From an uncultured Acidobacteriota bacterium (lineage in GTDB: Bacteria > Acidobacteriota > Terriglobia > Terriglobales > Acidobacteriaceae): DNA of 64,000 nt. Positions 1-8,212 of the stretch are shown here, piece after piece; position 1 is the first letter of the stretch, and the number at the start of each line of letters is the position of its first letter. The notes below the pieces were generated by a model. The model was given only the letters and a program-made list of their open reading frames with translations. It made no database searches and had not been told where the DNA came from. Where the stretch lies: positions 99,993 through 163,992 of the forward strand of contig CAIQPK010000064.1 of NCBI GenBank assembly GCA_903873705.1, in the 5' to 3' direction. A program made the position numbers and the translations under genes.

Positions 1-756
1 GGCGTCTCCTCGGAAAACAGCGAGCCCCATGCCATCGCGCTGCTCCAGGCCGCCGTCCACTCCGAACTCGCCGCAGCCGAAACCGACCACAGCGTCTGGA
101 CCTATCGCGACCACGATAAAACCGCCGACAAGGACGCCCTGTACGACGTCGTCGACAGCCCCCAAGGCGGCGTCCGCCGAGCGATTCAGTTCGACGGCCA
201 CCCCGTCGGCCCCGACACCCGCGCCGCAGAGACCCAGCGCATTACCGACTTCGTCCGCGACCCCGCCGCCCAGGCAAAGCAGCACCGCGCCGGACAGCAC
301 GACGATGCCCAGGCCCGCCAAATGCTCCTCATGCTCCCCAATGCCTTTATCTGGACCGTCAAAGGCGATTCCGGCGACCTCACCACCCTCACCTTCCGCC
401 CCAACCCCACCTTCCATCCGCCCAACATGGAAGCCCGCGTCATGGGCCTGATGGCCGGCGAGCTCATCATCGCCCGCGCCGATAACCGCATCCGCACCCT
501 TCGCGGCTCGCTCACCGACGACATCAAGATCGGCTTCGGCATGTTGGGCAAGCTGCGCGCGGGCGGCACTTTCGACGTAGAACGCCGCGAAATCGCCCCC
601 CACATCTGGCAGATCACCGAAACCCACGTCCACATCGACGGAAAGGCCCTGCTCTTCAAAACCATCGGCCAGCAGGAAGACGAAATCAAGTCAGACTGGA
701 AGCCTTCCACCGCCAAAACCCTGCAGGAAGCCGCCCGCCAGCTAGACGCCGGCTGA
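1..756 (+). CDS. Conserved orphan protein, 5' end outside the window
   Basis: The reading frame is open from base 1 and ends with TGA at 754-756, so the N-terminus lies upstream of the window. About 251 residues are visible. The middle reads like a folded domain (QARQMLLMLPNAFIWTVKG, then TLTFRPNPTFHPPNMEARVM) followed by GSLTDDIKIGFGMLGKLRAG and an acidic C-terminus. The strong C bias at third positions supports real coding along the whole stretch. I do not recognise the family. The beta-rich spacing resembles periplasmic lipoprotein-carrier-type folds, but that is only an impression. It runs in the same direction as the TolC-like gene 86 bases downstream. Confidence 0.7.
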   Translation, partial: GVSSENSEPHAIALLQAAVHSELAAAETDHSVWTYRDHDKTADKDALYDVVDSPQGGVRRAIQFDGHPVGPDTRAAETQRITDFVRDPAAQAKQHRAGQHDDAQARQMLLMLPNAFIWTVKGDSGDLTTLTFRPNPTFHPPNMEARVMGLMAGELIIARADNRIRTLRGSLTDDIKIGFGMLGKLRAGGTFDVERREIAPHIWQITETHVHIDGKALLFKTIGQQEDEIKSDWKPSTAKTLQEAARQLDAG

Positions 757-842
757 GCCGTTCCGTTACTACCCTCTACCCACCACACTCTACCCACTGT
801 TTTTCCCGCATCCCCACCCCCAGCATGGCACTCTAATACACA

Positions 843-2369
843 GTGAAAAGTTCGAGACTCATCTTCAATCTGGTCCCCGCCGCCCTTCTGACGCTGGTCA
901 CCGCCGCGTCCGTCGCGCAGGATTCCACCGCCAAAAACGAGACGCTCCCCCCCGCCCCCAGCGCCGTCCTCGCCCAGTACGGCCCCGGCACCACCGCCGG
1001 CTCCGGCAAAGTCTTCACAGCCTCAGGCACCTACACGGGCCCCGGCGACGTCAAAATCGAGCACTCCACCACCGGCCCCCTTCCCCTCTCCATCGACGAC
1101 GCAGTCACCTACGGCCTCGACCGTAACCTCCGCCTCATTCTCGACCGCGCCAACCTGAAAGTTGTCCGCGGCGACCGCCTGCAGGTCACCAACGCCCTGG
1201 TTCCATCGCTCCGCTTCAACGCTTTTACCAACACCCAGGAAATCAACCTCGCCGCCATGGGATTCAAGCCCCAAAGCCTCGCCGCCTTCGGCTTCCCCCC
1301 TGGCGCCATCCATACCATCCTCAAGGTCAACGTCACTCAGGCCCAGCTCGGCATTAACCAGACGCTCTTCAATGCCCCCGCCTACGAGCTCCTCCGCGGT
1401 GCAAAGGACGAAGAAGACGTCGTCAATCTAAACGGCCTCGTCGGCCGCGGCGACCTCGTCAACGCCGTCATCGTCGCCTACCTCAAGGTGCTTGCCGACC
1501 AGTCCAGCCTCGCCAACGCCCAGGCCCTCGAGCGCGCCGCCGGCACCGTCTTCAATCAAGCCAGCGAAAGGCAAAAAGCCGGCGTCGGCGTCCACATCGA
1601 CACCCTTCGCGGCCAGGTCGACCAGCAGACCCGCCAACAGCAGCGCATCGCCGCCGAAGCCACGCTCGCCAAGGACATCATCCAGCTCAACCGGATCATG
1701 GGCCTGCCCGCCGAGCAGCAACTCCTGCTCACCGACACCGCCCCCTTCGCCGACCTAGCCGACATGGACCTCGACCGCGCGAAAGAAACCGCCTATCAGC
1801 GCCGCAAGGACTACCTCAGCCTCCTCGCCCAGATCCGCGTAGCCGACCGCGAACGCCTAGCCGTCAAGTATCAGCGCCTGCCCACGCTAGCTTTCGGCGG
1901 TTTCTACGGCGTCCTCGGCGAAACCACCGGCCTCTACCACGGCGTCTTCGCCGCCACCGGCAGCCTCAAGTTCCCCATCTTCCGCGAAGCCGCCCAGCGC
2001 GGCGACACCGAAGTCATCACGGCCCAGCTGCTCTCCCTCCGCCAGCGCGAAGCCGACATGCGCGTCACCATCGAAGCCCAGATCCGCTCGAGCCTCCTCG
2101 ACGTCAACTCCGCTCACGAGCTCGTAAAAGTGGCCCAGAGCAACGTCGCCCTCGCCCAGGAAGAACTCTCCGACGAGCAGCAGCGCTTCTCCGCCGGCGT
2201 AGACGATAACCTCCCCGTAGTCGACGCCGAAGCCTCCCTCGCCGGCGCCCAGGCCCAGCTCGTCAAGGCCCTCTACCAATACAACACTGCGAAGCTCATG
2301 CTCGCCCGCTCCACCGGCATCGTCGAATCCCAATACCGCACCTACCTCGGCACCAACGTCACACCCTAG
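843..2369 (+). CDS. TolC-family outer membrane efflux protein
   Basis: A 508-residue protein of the outer membrane efflux protein (OEP/TolC) family. These proteins form trimeric outer-membrane channels for drug or metabolite export. It starts with GTG at 843 and has a signal peptide (basic start, LVPAALLTLVTAASVAQ). Two long helical, coiled-coil-like regions follow (about residues 190-300 and 380-480), rich in Ala, Gln and Arg, as expected for the two structural repeats. The motif ANAQALERAAGTVFNQASERQKAG is typical of the first repeat and EELSDEQQRFSAGVDDNLPVVDAEASL of the second (shown here only to locate them). No inner-membrane pump or adaptor gene is next to it, so its partner is unknown. 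The substrate cannot be told from sequence. Confidence 0.88.
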   Translation: MKSSRLIFNLVPAALLTLVTAASVAQDSTAKNETLPPAPSAVLAQYGPGTTAGSGKVFTASGTYTGPGDVKIEHSTTGPLPLSIDDAVTYGLDRNLRLILDRANLKVVRGDRLQVTNALVPSLRFNAFTNTQEINLAAMGFKPQSLAAFGFPPGAIHTILKVNVTQAQLGINQTLFNAPAYELLRGAKDEEDVVNLNGLVGRGDLVNAVIVAYLKVLADQSSLANAQALERAAGTVFNQASERQKAGVGVHIDTLRGQVDQQTRQQQRIAAEATLAKDIIQLNRIMGLPAEQQLLLTDTAPFADLADMDLDRAKETAYQRRKDYLSLLAQIRVADRERLAVKYQRLPTLAFGGFYGVLGETTGLYHGVFAATGSLKFPIFREAAQRGDTEVITAQLLSLRQREADMRVTIEAQIRSSLLDVNSAHELVKVAQSNVALAQEELSDEQQRFSAGVDDNLPVVDAEASLAGAQAQLVKALYQYNTAKLMLARSTGIVESQYRTYLGTNVTP

Positions 2370-2439
2370 CCCTGCAACCGCCACTCCGGTAGCATCGCTG
2401 TACGCGTCGGAGAAATCGTCCAGCGCAACGGCTTCTGCC

Positions 2440-3879
2440 ATGCAGACCTTCTTCCGGCATAAATCCCGCCCTCGCTCTTTTAGGATGGTCATCCTGAGCG
2501 CAGCGAAGGACCTGCTTCTCCTGTCCGGGTGCACCGTGCTCGCGTGCGCCATCACCACCGCTGTCCCTGCCCAGACCCTCGCCCAGCCCGGCTGGAAAAA
2601 CTCCGGCCTCAACGCCGAGCACTGGTGGCGCAACGCCATCTTCTACCGCGTCGACGTTCCCCACTTCCAGGACTCCGACGGCGACGGCCGCGGCGACCTC
2701 CCCGGCATCGCCCAGCGCCTCGACTACCTCCAGTCCCTTGGCGTCGACGCTATCATCGTCGCGGCCGACCCCGCGGACGACACCTTCGGCGACCTCGTCC
2801 GCGCGGCCAACGCCCGCCACCTCAGAGTCCTTGTCAGTCTCCGCCCCGACCCGCACATCCTCGACCTCGCCCGGCTCTGGCTAACCCGAGGAGCAGCCGG
2901 CCTCTACACCGAAACTGCCCAGCCAGACACCCACCTCTCAACCCACGAACTACGCTCCCTGGTCGACAGCTTCCCAGGCGAACGCATTCTCCTCGACCGC
3001 CCCGGAACAGACGCCCCGCCGAGCGAAGCTCATCTCGTCGTCACTCCCCTGGGCTCGCAACCCCCTGCTGTCCCATCCACCGAACCATCGAAACGAACCC
3101 GCAAACCAGCAGCAGCCCACCCCGCTCCTCTGCCAGCCAGTGAGCAGCCCGGCAACATTGCCGGCGCACTCCAGAAAACCTCCGCCGCCCAGCTCTACAC
3201 CGTGGCCACCGCCGTACTCGTGCGCTCCGGCCAGGAGATCGGCCTCCAAACCCCTTCCCCTCTGCCCTGGACCCCCACCAACATCACTCCACCGAAACCC
3301 GCTGAGCCCGTCGCCGAAGAACCTGCCAAACCCGAGCCACCGCCCGACCCCAGCGTCTACGGCGCCTTCAAACCCTACGTCCCGCCCCGGCCTAAGCCCG
3401 CGCCCAAGCCCCCCGGAGCCCCACCCGACCCCGCCACCCTCCCCGGCTTCACCACCGGCAAGCTACTCGACCCGCCGGCTCCCAACGCCGCCACCGCCAA
3501 CGTCGCGCTCGAAGACGCCGACCCCCTTTCGCTGCTCAATTTCTATCGCCGCCTCGCGCAGCTCCACCATGACAACCCCGCCCTCCGCAGCGGCGCCATC
3601 ATCCCCCTCGATCACGCCAACGCGCTTGCCTGCATCCACCAGGCCCCCGCCAGCGCCCGCAACGCCTCCCCCGTGGTCGTCGCCGCCAACCTCACCGACC
3701 AGCCCATGCAGCTCCCGCTCGAAGACGACTTCAAGAAGCTCCGCCTGCACAACGGCTCACTACGTCCCCTGCTCGCCTCATGGACAGCCGACGCGCCGTC
3801 GCTCTCCAGCTACAACCTCATTCTGCCCCCGCGCAGCGTCTATATCGGCGAACTCTACCGCTCCTCCGCCACCCGCTAA
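2440..3879 (+). CDS. Secreted GH13 (alpha-amylase-like) protein lacking most of the catalytic barrel
   Basis: 479 residues. After a signal-like start, residues about 65-115 match the first strands of a GH13 alpha-amylase barrel (WWRNAIFYRVDVPHFQDSDG, then GDLPGIAQRLDYLQSLGVDA). The C-terminus (LLNFYRRLAQLHHDNPALRS through PPRSVYIGEL) matches the GH13 C-terminal beta domain. Between them, where the catalytic Asp, Glu and Asp should lie, there is a short alpha/beta stretch and a Pro-rich linker of about 130 residues. I see no catalytic motifs, so enzymatic activity is unlikely; a carbohydrate-binding or scaffold role is possible. The start is uncertain: ATG 2440 is used, but ATG 2485 or GTG 2536 are alternatives, and the 5' end is built from a dispersed repeat. 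Its stop overlaps the convergent LOG gene by 4 bases. Confidence 0.7.
   Translation: MQTFFRHKSRPRSFRMVILSAAKDLLLLSGCTVLACAITTAVPAQTLAQPGWKNSGLNAEHWWRNAIFYRVDVPHFQDSDGDGRGDLPGIAQRLDYLQSLGVDAIIVAADPADDTFGDLVRAANARHLRVLVSLRPDPHILDLARLWLTRGAAGLYTETAQPDTHLSTHELRSLVDSFPGERILLDRPGTDAPPSEAHLVVTPLGSQPPAVPSTEPSKRTRKPAAAHPAPLPASEQPGNIAGALQKTSAAQLYTVATAVLVRSGQEIGLQTPSPLPWTPTNITPPKPAEPVAEEPAKPEPPPDPSVYGAFKPYVPPRPKPAPKPPGAPPDPATLPGFTTGKLLDPPAPNAATANVALEDADPLSLLNFYRRLAQLHHDNPALRSGAIIPLDHANALACIHQAPASARNASPVVVAANLTDQPMQLPLEDDFKKLRLHNGSLRPLLASWTADAPSLSSYNLILPPRSVYIGELYRSSATR
2484..2523 (+). repeat. Dispersed GTCATCCTGAGC-type repeat inside a coding start
   Basis: The stretch beginning GGATGGTCATCCTGAGCGCA and running to about 2523 is a copy of a repeat family also seen at about 13167, 31649, 31861, 45043 and 55312. 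Here it is translated as MVILSAAKDLLLLSG, the hydrophobic N-terminus of the GH13-like protein. Confidence 0.75.
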
Positions 3880-4874
3880 TTGTTCGTCTTCGCAATATCC
3901 GGCCCCAGCGCCGTCTGCGCATCCGGCGCCGGTTCCGCCGGAATCGGTTCTTCCGTCCGCGGCGCCTGTAGATCGAGATGATTCGCGGTCAGCCCATCCC
4001 GCAGAATGCGGAACGCATCCTCCGGCGTATCGGCAAACTGAAAAAGATCAAGGTCGCTCACCGCGATCGCGCCCTTATCCGCCAGCAGTTCAAGATCGAT
4101 CACATTCTTCCAGTACTTTGACCCATAGATCACCACCGTGATCTTCTTCGCCAGCTTGTTGGTCTGCGCCAGCGTCAGCAGCTCGAACATTTCATCCAGC
4201 GTCCCAAAGCCGCCCGGAAAAATCACCAGCGCCTTCGCCAGGTACGCGAACCAGTACTTGCGCATGAAAAAGTAGTGGAAGTTGAAGTTTAACTCAGGAG
4301 AAATGTACGGGTTCGGCAGCTGCTCGAACGGCAGCTTGATGTTCAACCCAATCGTCTTCCCACCCGCCTCGTAAGCGCCCCGATTGGCCGCTTCCATGAT
4401 CCCCGGCCCACCGCCGGAGCACACCACGAACCGATGCCGCCGTCCCGGCAGCTTCATCGACCAGTCGGTCAACAGATGCGCCAGCTTCCGCGCCGCTTCG
4501 TAGTACCCGGCCATTTCAACCGCAGCAGCCGCGCGCGTCAACTGCAGCGCGGTCGCTTCGCCCGACTCCACTTTCTCCAGCGTCGCCGGCTGCTCCTCTT
4601 CCGGTGCCGCCTCAGTCGACCCCGTATTCGCCAGCAGCTGAAGCTCGCGGCTCGCCACATCCCGCGCTCGGAACCGCGCCGACCCGAAGAACACGATCGT
4701 GTCCTGAATGCGCTCCCGCCGAAACCGCACCAACGGCTCCTGGTACTCCGCCATGATGCGCAACATTCGCCCATCAGGCGAGTTCAAAAAGTCGTTGTTC
4801 TCATAAGCCAGCGGTGCATTTTCCAGCGGCGAAGGCTGGGGAACTTCTGCGTGATCGTCCATATCAGTTGTCAT
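3876..4874 (-). CDS. LOG family protein (TIGR00730-type, Rossmann-fold nucleotide hydrolase)
   Basis: About 332 residues from the ATG at 4874. The family signatures are both present: GGGPGIMEAANRGAYEAGG and PGGFGTLDEMFELLTLAQT, which hold the catalytic Arg/Glu and phosphate-binding loop of LOG phosphoribohydrolases. Plant and some bacterial members release the base from cytokinin nucleotides; most bacterial members have no proven substrate. Compared with the minimal family size of about 190 residues it has an N-terminal extension of about 100 residues with acidic and Ala-rich stretches, as in the long subgroup. The start overlaps the end of the upstream secreted-protein gene (stop at 4864); ATG 4862 right after that stop is the alternative, so translational coupling is likely either way. 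Confidence 0.88.
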   Translation of the reverse strand: MTTDMDDHAEVPQPSPLENAPLAYENNDFLNSPDGRMLRIMAEYQEPLVRFRRERIQDTIVFFGSARFRARDVASRELQLLANTGSTEAAPEEEQPATLEKVESGEATALQLTRAAAAVEMAGYYEAARKLAHLLTDWSMKLPGRRHRFVVCSGGGPGIMEAANRGAYEAGGKTIGLNIKLPFEQLPNPYISPELNFNFHYFFMRKYWFAYLAKALVIFPGGFGTLDEMFELLTLAQTNKLAKKITVVIYGSKYWKNVIDLELLADKGAIAVSDLDLFQFADTPEDAFRILRDGLTANHLDLQAPRTEEPIPAEPAPDAQTALGPDIAKTNN

Positions 4875-5628
4875 CTTTCGTCCGCGTGCACAGTAACTGC
4901 GCACTCAAAGGGTGCCGCGGCACCTCCGGAAGTTGGAGCTGTGCCGTCCCGGGCAGCGACCGGTCCACCTCTCGCAGCCGCTCCGGATCCGACTGGCCCT
5001 TTTCGCCAATCAACCCCGCCCGCACCGGCTTGAATCCTGCCGCGCACGTGCAGTTCAGCAGCGTACCGGCACCATTCAAGCTGCACCCATCGGCATTGGC
5101 CACCAGCAGCGGACGCTTCGTCTCCAGGTCAAGCGCCGCATGCTTCCAGCTGTAAACTTTTGGCACCAGCGTCACCGTTGCACTGTAACGTTGCACCTTC
5201 ACCGACAGAGCAGCCGCATTCTTCACCCGCAGAACACTCTTGCCCGCCGTCACCGTTTCCGCCGCCATCAACACGCCGTTCCAGTACGACGACGACGCCG
5301 GCTCAATCTGCATCGTCCCATGCGCCGTCACGCCCCTGCCAGCCAGCTTCGCCACCGCATCGTTCTGTCCGCGCAGCAGTATCTCGATCGTCTGCACCGT
5401 CGAAGGTCCCAGGTCGCCATGCGCATACACCGGTCGGAAGTTACGCTTGGTCATCAACACCAGGTAGCGGTTCCAGCCCCGCCACTGCACCCGCAACACG
5501 CCCGTCACCGTCGCCTGCGCGTCTTGCTTCAATACCAGCGAGTTGTCGCTCTGTGCCGCTGCCATGCTGCAGGTCAGCAGCATCGCCATCCACCAGCCAC
5601 CACGTAGAACACGTCCCACCGCCATCAT
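4864..5628 (-). CDS. Secreted protein of unknown function
   Basis: 254 residues from the ATG at 5628 (a second ATG follows at once). The N-terminus has a signal peptide (GGWWMAMLLTCSMAAAQ). The mature part is rich in beta strands: VLRVQWRGWNRYLVLMTKRN, several VTAHG/ATVTL stretches, and three cysteines near the C-terminus (DGCSLNGAGTLLNCTCAAG) that could form a disulfide. No family recognised. It lies 26 bases downstream of a small membrane protein gene and overlaps the LOG gene, so the three probably form one leftward operon. Confidence 0.72.
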   Translation of the reverse strand: MMAVGRVLRGGWWMAMLLTCSMAAAQSDNSLVLKQDAQATVTGVLRVQWRGWNRYLVLMTKRNFRPVYAHGDLGPSTVQTIEILLRGQNDAVAKLAGRGVTAHGTMQIEPASSSYWNGVLMAAETVTAGKSVLRVKNAAALSVKVQRYSATVTLVPKVYSWKHAALDLETKRPLLVANADGCSLNGAGTLLNCTCAAGFKPVRAGLIGEKGQSDPERLREVDRSLPGTAQLQLPEVPRHPLSAQLLCTRTKDDN

Positions 5629-5654
5629 GGAAGCATACTCCCGCACCGCCGCCT

Positions 5655-5975
5655 TCAGCGACGGTAGTCGCGATAGTGATAGGCCTCGGTCACCCCTATC
5701 CAGATATCCAGCAAACCCAATCCGCTGATCACCCCGCGCATCCATCCCTGCAGCAGCACCGCCTTCACTGCAGGATGCGCTAGTATCCACGCATTCTGGT
5801 CCCACAGCCGCGGGATCCACGGCAGCGCCACCACGAACACCCCGATATACAAACAGAACATCACCAGCACTATCAGGCTCATCCGCTGCAGCCACACCGG
5901 TGCGGGAGCGCCGTCCGGATCGCGCTCCACAGGAGAGAGTTGCTGGTCGGGAAATAGGGGCCGTTGCGGAATCAT
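5655..5975 (-). CDS. Small membrane protein, two predicted membrane segments
   Basis: About 106 residues from the ATG at 5975 (a GTG at 6002 would add 9). Two hydrophobic segments are clear: MSLIVLVMFCLYIGVFVVAL and VLLQGWMRGVISGLGLLDIW. The N-terminal tail is polar and Pro-rich. A strong purine-rich AGGAG sits almost on the ATG, which is closer than usual. No known family. It is the first gene of the leftward trio with the secreted protein and the LOG gene. Confidence 0.65.
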   Translation of the reverse strand: MIPQRPLFPDQQLSPVERDPDGAPAPVWLQRMSLIVLVMFCLYIGVFVVALPWIPRLWDQNAWILAHPAVKAVLLQGWMRGVISGLGLLDIWIGVTEAYHYRDYRR

Positions 5976-6101
5976 GCTCCTCACAACGGTAGCAGGCGAC
6001 ACCCGTCGCTGTCGTCTCGCTGCCGCAAAGGTGCTGAAAGCAGAAACGCCATCCGGGAAAGTTCATCCTCGGATGGCGTCGTCGCGACCTGCGGCAACAG
6101 T

Positions 6102-6521
6102 CTAGTGGTGGCCGTGATCGTAATGCCCGTGTTGCCCTTCGGTATGGTAGCGGCCCCGGTTGTCACTCCAATGGCTGCCGTGGAACTCGTGGAAGTCACG
6201 GTTGTCGAAGTGTTCGCCGCGGTTAGGATAAGCGCCGTGATACCCAAAGCGCGGATCGTAGCTGCGATTGATGTGACCGTAGAAAACCGGCCCGCGATGC
6301 CACCGGCCCGCACCCACAAAGGCACCATTGCTGAACCATTCCGGTCCATAGTAGCCATAGGGAGCACAGCGATAAGGAGCATAGCCGTAATATCCATAGG
6401 GGCAAGCGGGCTCAGCACCGATACCGATGCCGATCGAAACCTGCGCCTGCGACTTCGGCGTCGCCATGGTGAACAGCACAAATGCGAACGCTGAAAGGAG
6501 AATGTATTTGAATCCGCGCAT
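6102..6521 (-). CDS. Secreted Gly/Tyr/His-rich small protein
   Basis: 139 residues from the ATG at 6521, followed by a signal peptide (FKYILLSAFAFVLFTMATPKSQA). The mature chain is dominated by Tyr-Gly and Pro-Tyr repeats (CPYGYYGYAPYRCAPYGYYG) and ends in a His-rich tail (GQHGHYDHGHH). The two cysteines could pair. The tail could bind metal ions, but this is inference from composition. GC and codon use are lower than in the neighbouring genes. Proteins of this style are common secreted orphans; no enzymatic role is suggested. Confidence 0.7.
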   Translation of the reverse strand: MRGFKYILLSAFAFVLFTMATPKSQAQVSIGIGIGAEPACPYGYYGYAPYRCAPYGYYGPEWFSNGAFVGAGRWHRGPVFYGHINRSYDPRFGYHGAYPNRGEHFDNRDFHEFHGSHWSDNRGRYHTEGQHGHYDHGHH

Positions 6522-6630
6522 GGCGAAATACCTCACAGGCCATAGGAGGCCCCATCCGTACAAACGGTTGCGCTCGCGCCAAATTATCCGCGCCGATTAA
6601 TTCCGCATTGCCCGGAAAAGGGTTGTCCGC

Positions 6631-7536
6631 CTAAGTACGTTTTCGAAACGCCTTCTTGCGAGGCGGCAAAGGCTTCTTCAGCTGTGCCGCTTCCGGCAGC
6701 GTCTTCTTCCGCTCTACCTTCTTGCCCGCTGCTGCCCGATTCAGCGCCTGCACCTCGCCCTGCGTTAGCTCGCGAAACGCCCCCGGCGGCACATCCAGAA
6801 CCAGCGCCCCATAACCAATGCGTCGAATCTTCTCAACATGATGCCCAATCTCTTCAAACATCTTGCGCAACTGTCGATTGCGCCCCTCGGTCAGTGTGAC
6901 CTCGAACCAGGGGTTCTCACCTTTGCGCACCTGCTCAATCTTCGCCGGCTGCGTCAGCACCCGGTCCCGACGCCCCGAGCGCACCTCATTCAACCTGCCG
7001 CGATCGATCATGATGCCCCGCCGCAGCGCCTCGATCGCCTCACCCGTCGGCGCGCCCGAAACCTTCACCAGGTACGTCTTCAGCACGCCCGCAGCAGCCT
7101 TTGAGAGCTTGTTAGCCAGGTCGCCATCGTTGGTCATCAGCAACAGACCTTCGCTCAGATAATCCAGCCGCCCCACCGGATACAGTCGCAGCATCTTGCT
7201 GTGTTCGCCAACAGCCTTCTTCTGCGCATCCTGCCCCAGCAACTGCATCACCGTCGGCCGCTTCTCCGGGTCATCGAGCGTGGTCACATACCCGCGCGGC
7301 TTGTTCACCATGAAGTAACGCTGCTGCTCGCGTCCGTGCAACAACTTGCCGTCCACGCGAATGTGGTCGCGGTCAATGTCTGCCTTCGTGCCCAGCTCGG
7401 TAACGATCTTGCCGTTCACCTGCACGCGGCCTTCCAGGATGATCGTCTCCGCCGCCCGGCGCGACGCGATGCCCGCCTGGGACAGAATTTTTTGCAGGCG
7501 CTCGCCTGCGGGGTTGCCTTCGGTTTCCGCACTCAT
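6631..7536 (-). CDS. rluB: 23S rRNA pseudouridine synthase, RluB/RsuA family
   Basis: 301 residues. An N-terminal S4 RNA-binding domain (RLQKILSQAGIASRRAAE, residues 13-30) is followed by the RsuA/RluB catalytic domain with GRLDYLSEGLLLMTNDGD; Asp125 in GRLD is the expected nucleophile. The C-terminal part carries the family motif EGRNRQLRKMFEEIGH and ends in a Lys/Arg-rich tail that probably binds RNA. The enzyme converts one uridine of 23S rRNA to pseudouridine in the cytoplasm. RluB is favoured over RsuA because of the EGRNRQLRKMF motif and the basic tail, but RluE or RluF-type specificity is not excluded. Confidence 0.9.
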   Translation of the reverse strand: MSAETEGNPAGERLQKILSQAGIASRRAAETIILEGRVQVNGKIVTELGTKADIDRDHIRVDGKLLHGREQQRYFMVNKPRGYVTTLDDPEKRPTVMQLLGQDAQKKAVGEHSKMLRLYPVGRLDYLSEGLLLMTNDGDLANKLSKAAAGVLKTYLVKVSGAPTGEAIEALRRGIMIDRGRLNEVRSGRRDRVLTQPAKIEQVRKGENPWFEVTLTEGRNRQLRKMFEEIGHHVEKIRRIGYGALVLDVPPGAFRELTQGEVQALNRAAAGKKVERKKTLPEAAQLKKPLPPRKKAFRKRT

Positions 7537-7711
7537 CCCTTCATTATCTCCCCAAATCAGCTGACTCCGTTCATCCAGCCTGCATCCAACTCCCCTGTTG
7601 CACGCAGTAGCGCAATTCAGTTCATTGCGCCGGCCTCAGTTTGATGACAGCCGACGCCATCAGTCAGGCGCGATACCGGGCCCGGCTTCACATCACAACG
7701 AGGAGATCACC

Positions 7712-8131
7712 ATGCGCACGAACCCATTGTTCAAGCCTTTTGCAGTAACTGCTCTGTCCCTGGCATTTCTCACTGCAGGCGCCCACGCCCAGGAGACCAG
7801 CACCTCCACAACCACCTCAACGCAGGCGACCCACAGCACCACGGCAACCGGCGTCGACGCCAACGGCCAGCCCGTCACCAAGGTTCGCCGTCGCACCAAC
7901 GTGCAGCACGCCACCACCACCACCGCACCCGACGGCACCCAGGTCACCACGCGCCAGGAAGCGACTCACCACGCGACCGCGACCACCACGCCCGACGGCA
8001 CCACCGTCGTCCCTGAAGCCGACCGCACCGCCACGCGCACGCAAACCGTCACCACGCCCGACGGCCAGACGCAGACCAACTCCGAATCTCACACCAGCAC
8101 CACCACCACGACACCTCCGCCCTTGTTCTAA
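7712..8131 (+). CDS. Secreted Thr-rich repeat protein
   Basis: 139 residues from the ATG at 7712, which has a clear ribosome binding site (GAGGAG, 7 bases before). A signal peptide (FAVTALSLAFLTAGAHAQ) precedes a mature chain made mostly of Thr, Ala, Gln and His, with a loose repeat of the type TTTPDGTxVxxxxxxTxT occurring three to four times. This looks like a disordered or beta-repeat surface protein. No family recognised. A strong hairpin terminator follows 24 bases after the stop. Confidence 0.65.
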   Translation: MRTNPLFKPFAVTALSLAFLTAGAHAQETSTSTTTSTQATHSTTATGVDANGQPVTKVRRRTNVQHATTTTAPDGTQVTTRQEATHHATATTTPDGTTVVPEADRTATRTQTVTTPDGQTQTNSESHTSTTTTTPPPLF

Positions 8132-8154
8132 ATCGACGAAGCGCGCACCAAATC

Positions 8155-8185
8155 AAAAAGGCACAGCCGTCGGCTGTGCCTTTTT
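8155..8185. terminator. Bidirectional intrinsic terminator
   Basis: A perfect hairpin, AAAAAGGCACAGCCG paired with CGGCTGTGCCTTTTT around one central T, lies between the convergent Thr-rich gene and scpB. The T run on one side and A run on the other let it stop transcription from both directions. Confidence 0.9.
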
Positions 8186-8212
8186 CCCTGCTAACAACTA
8201 AGAACTAACAAC

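Noticed and set aside
4864..6066. A 400-codon version of the secreted protein gene at 4864 starting at 6066
   Set aside because: Its first 146 codons lie over the small membrane protein gene on the same strand in another frame; the signal peptide sits right after ATG 5628.
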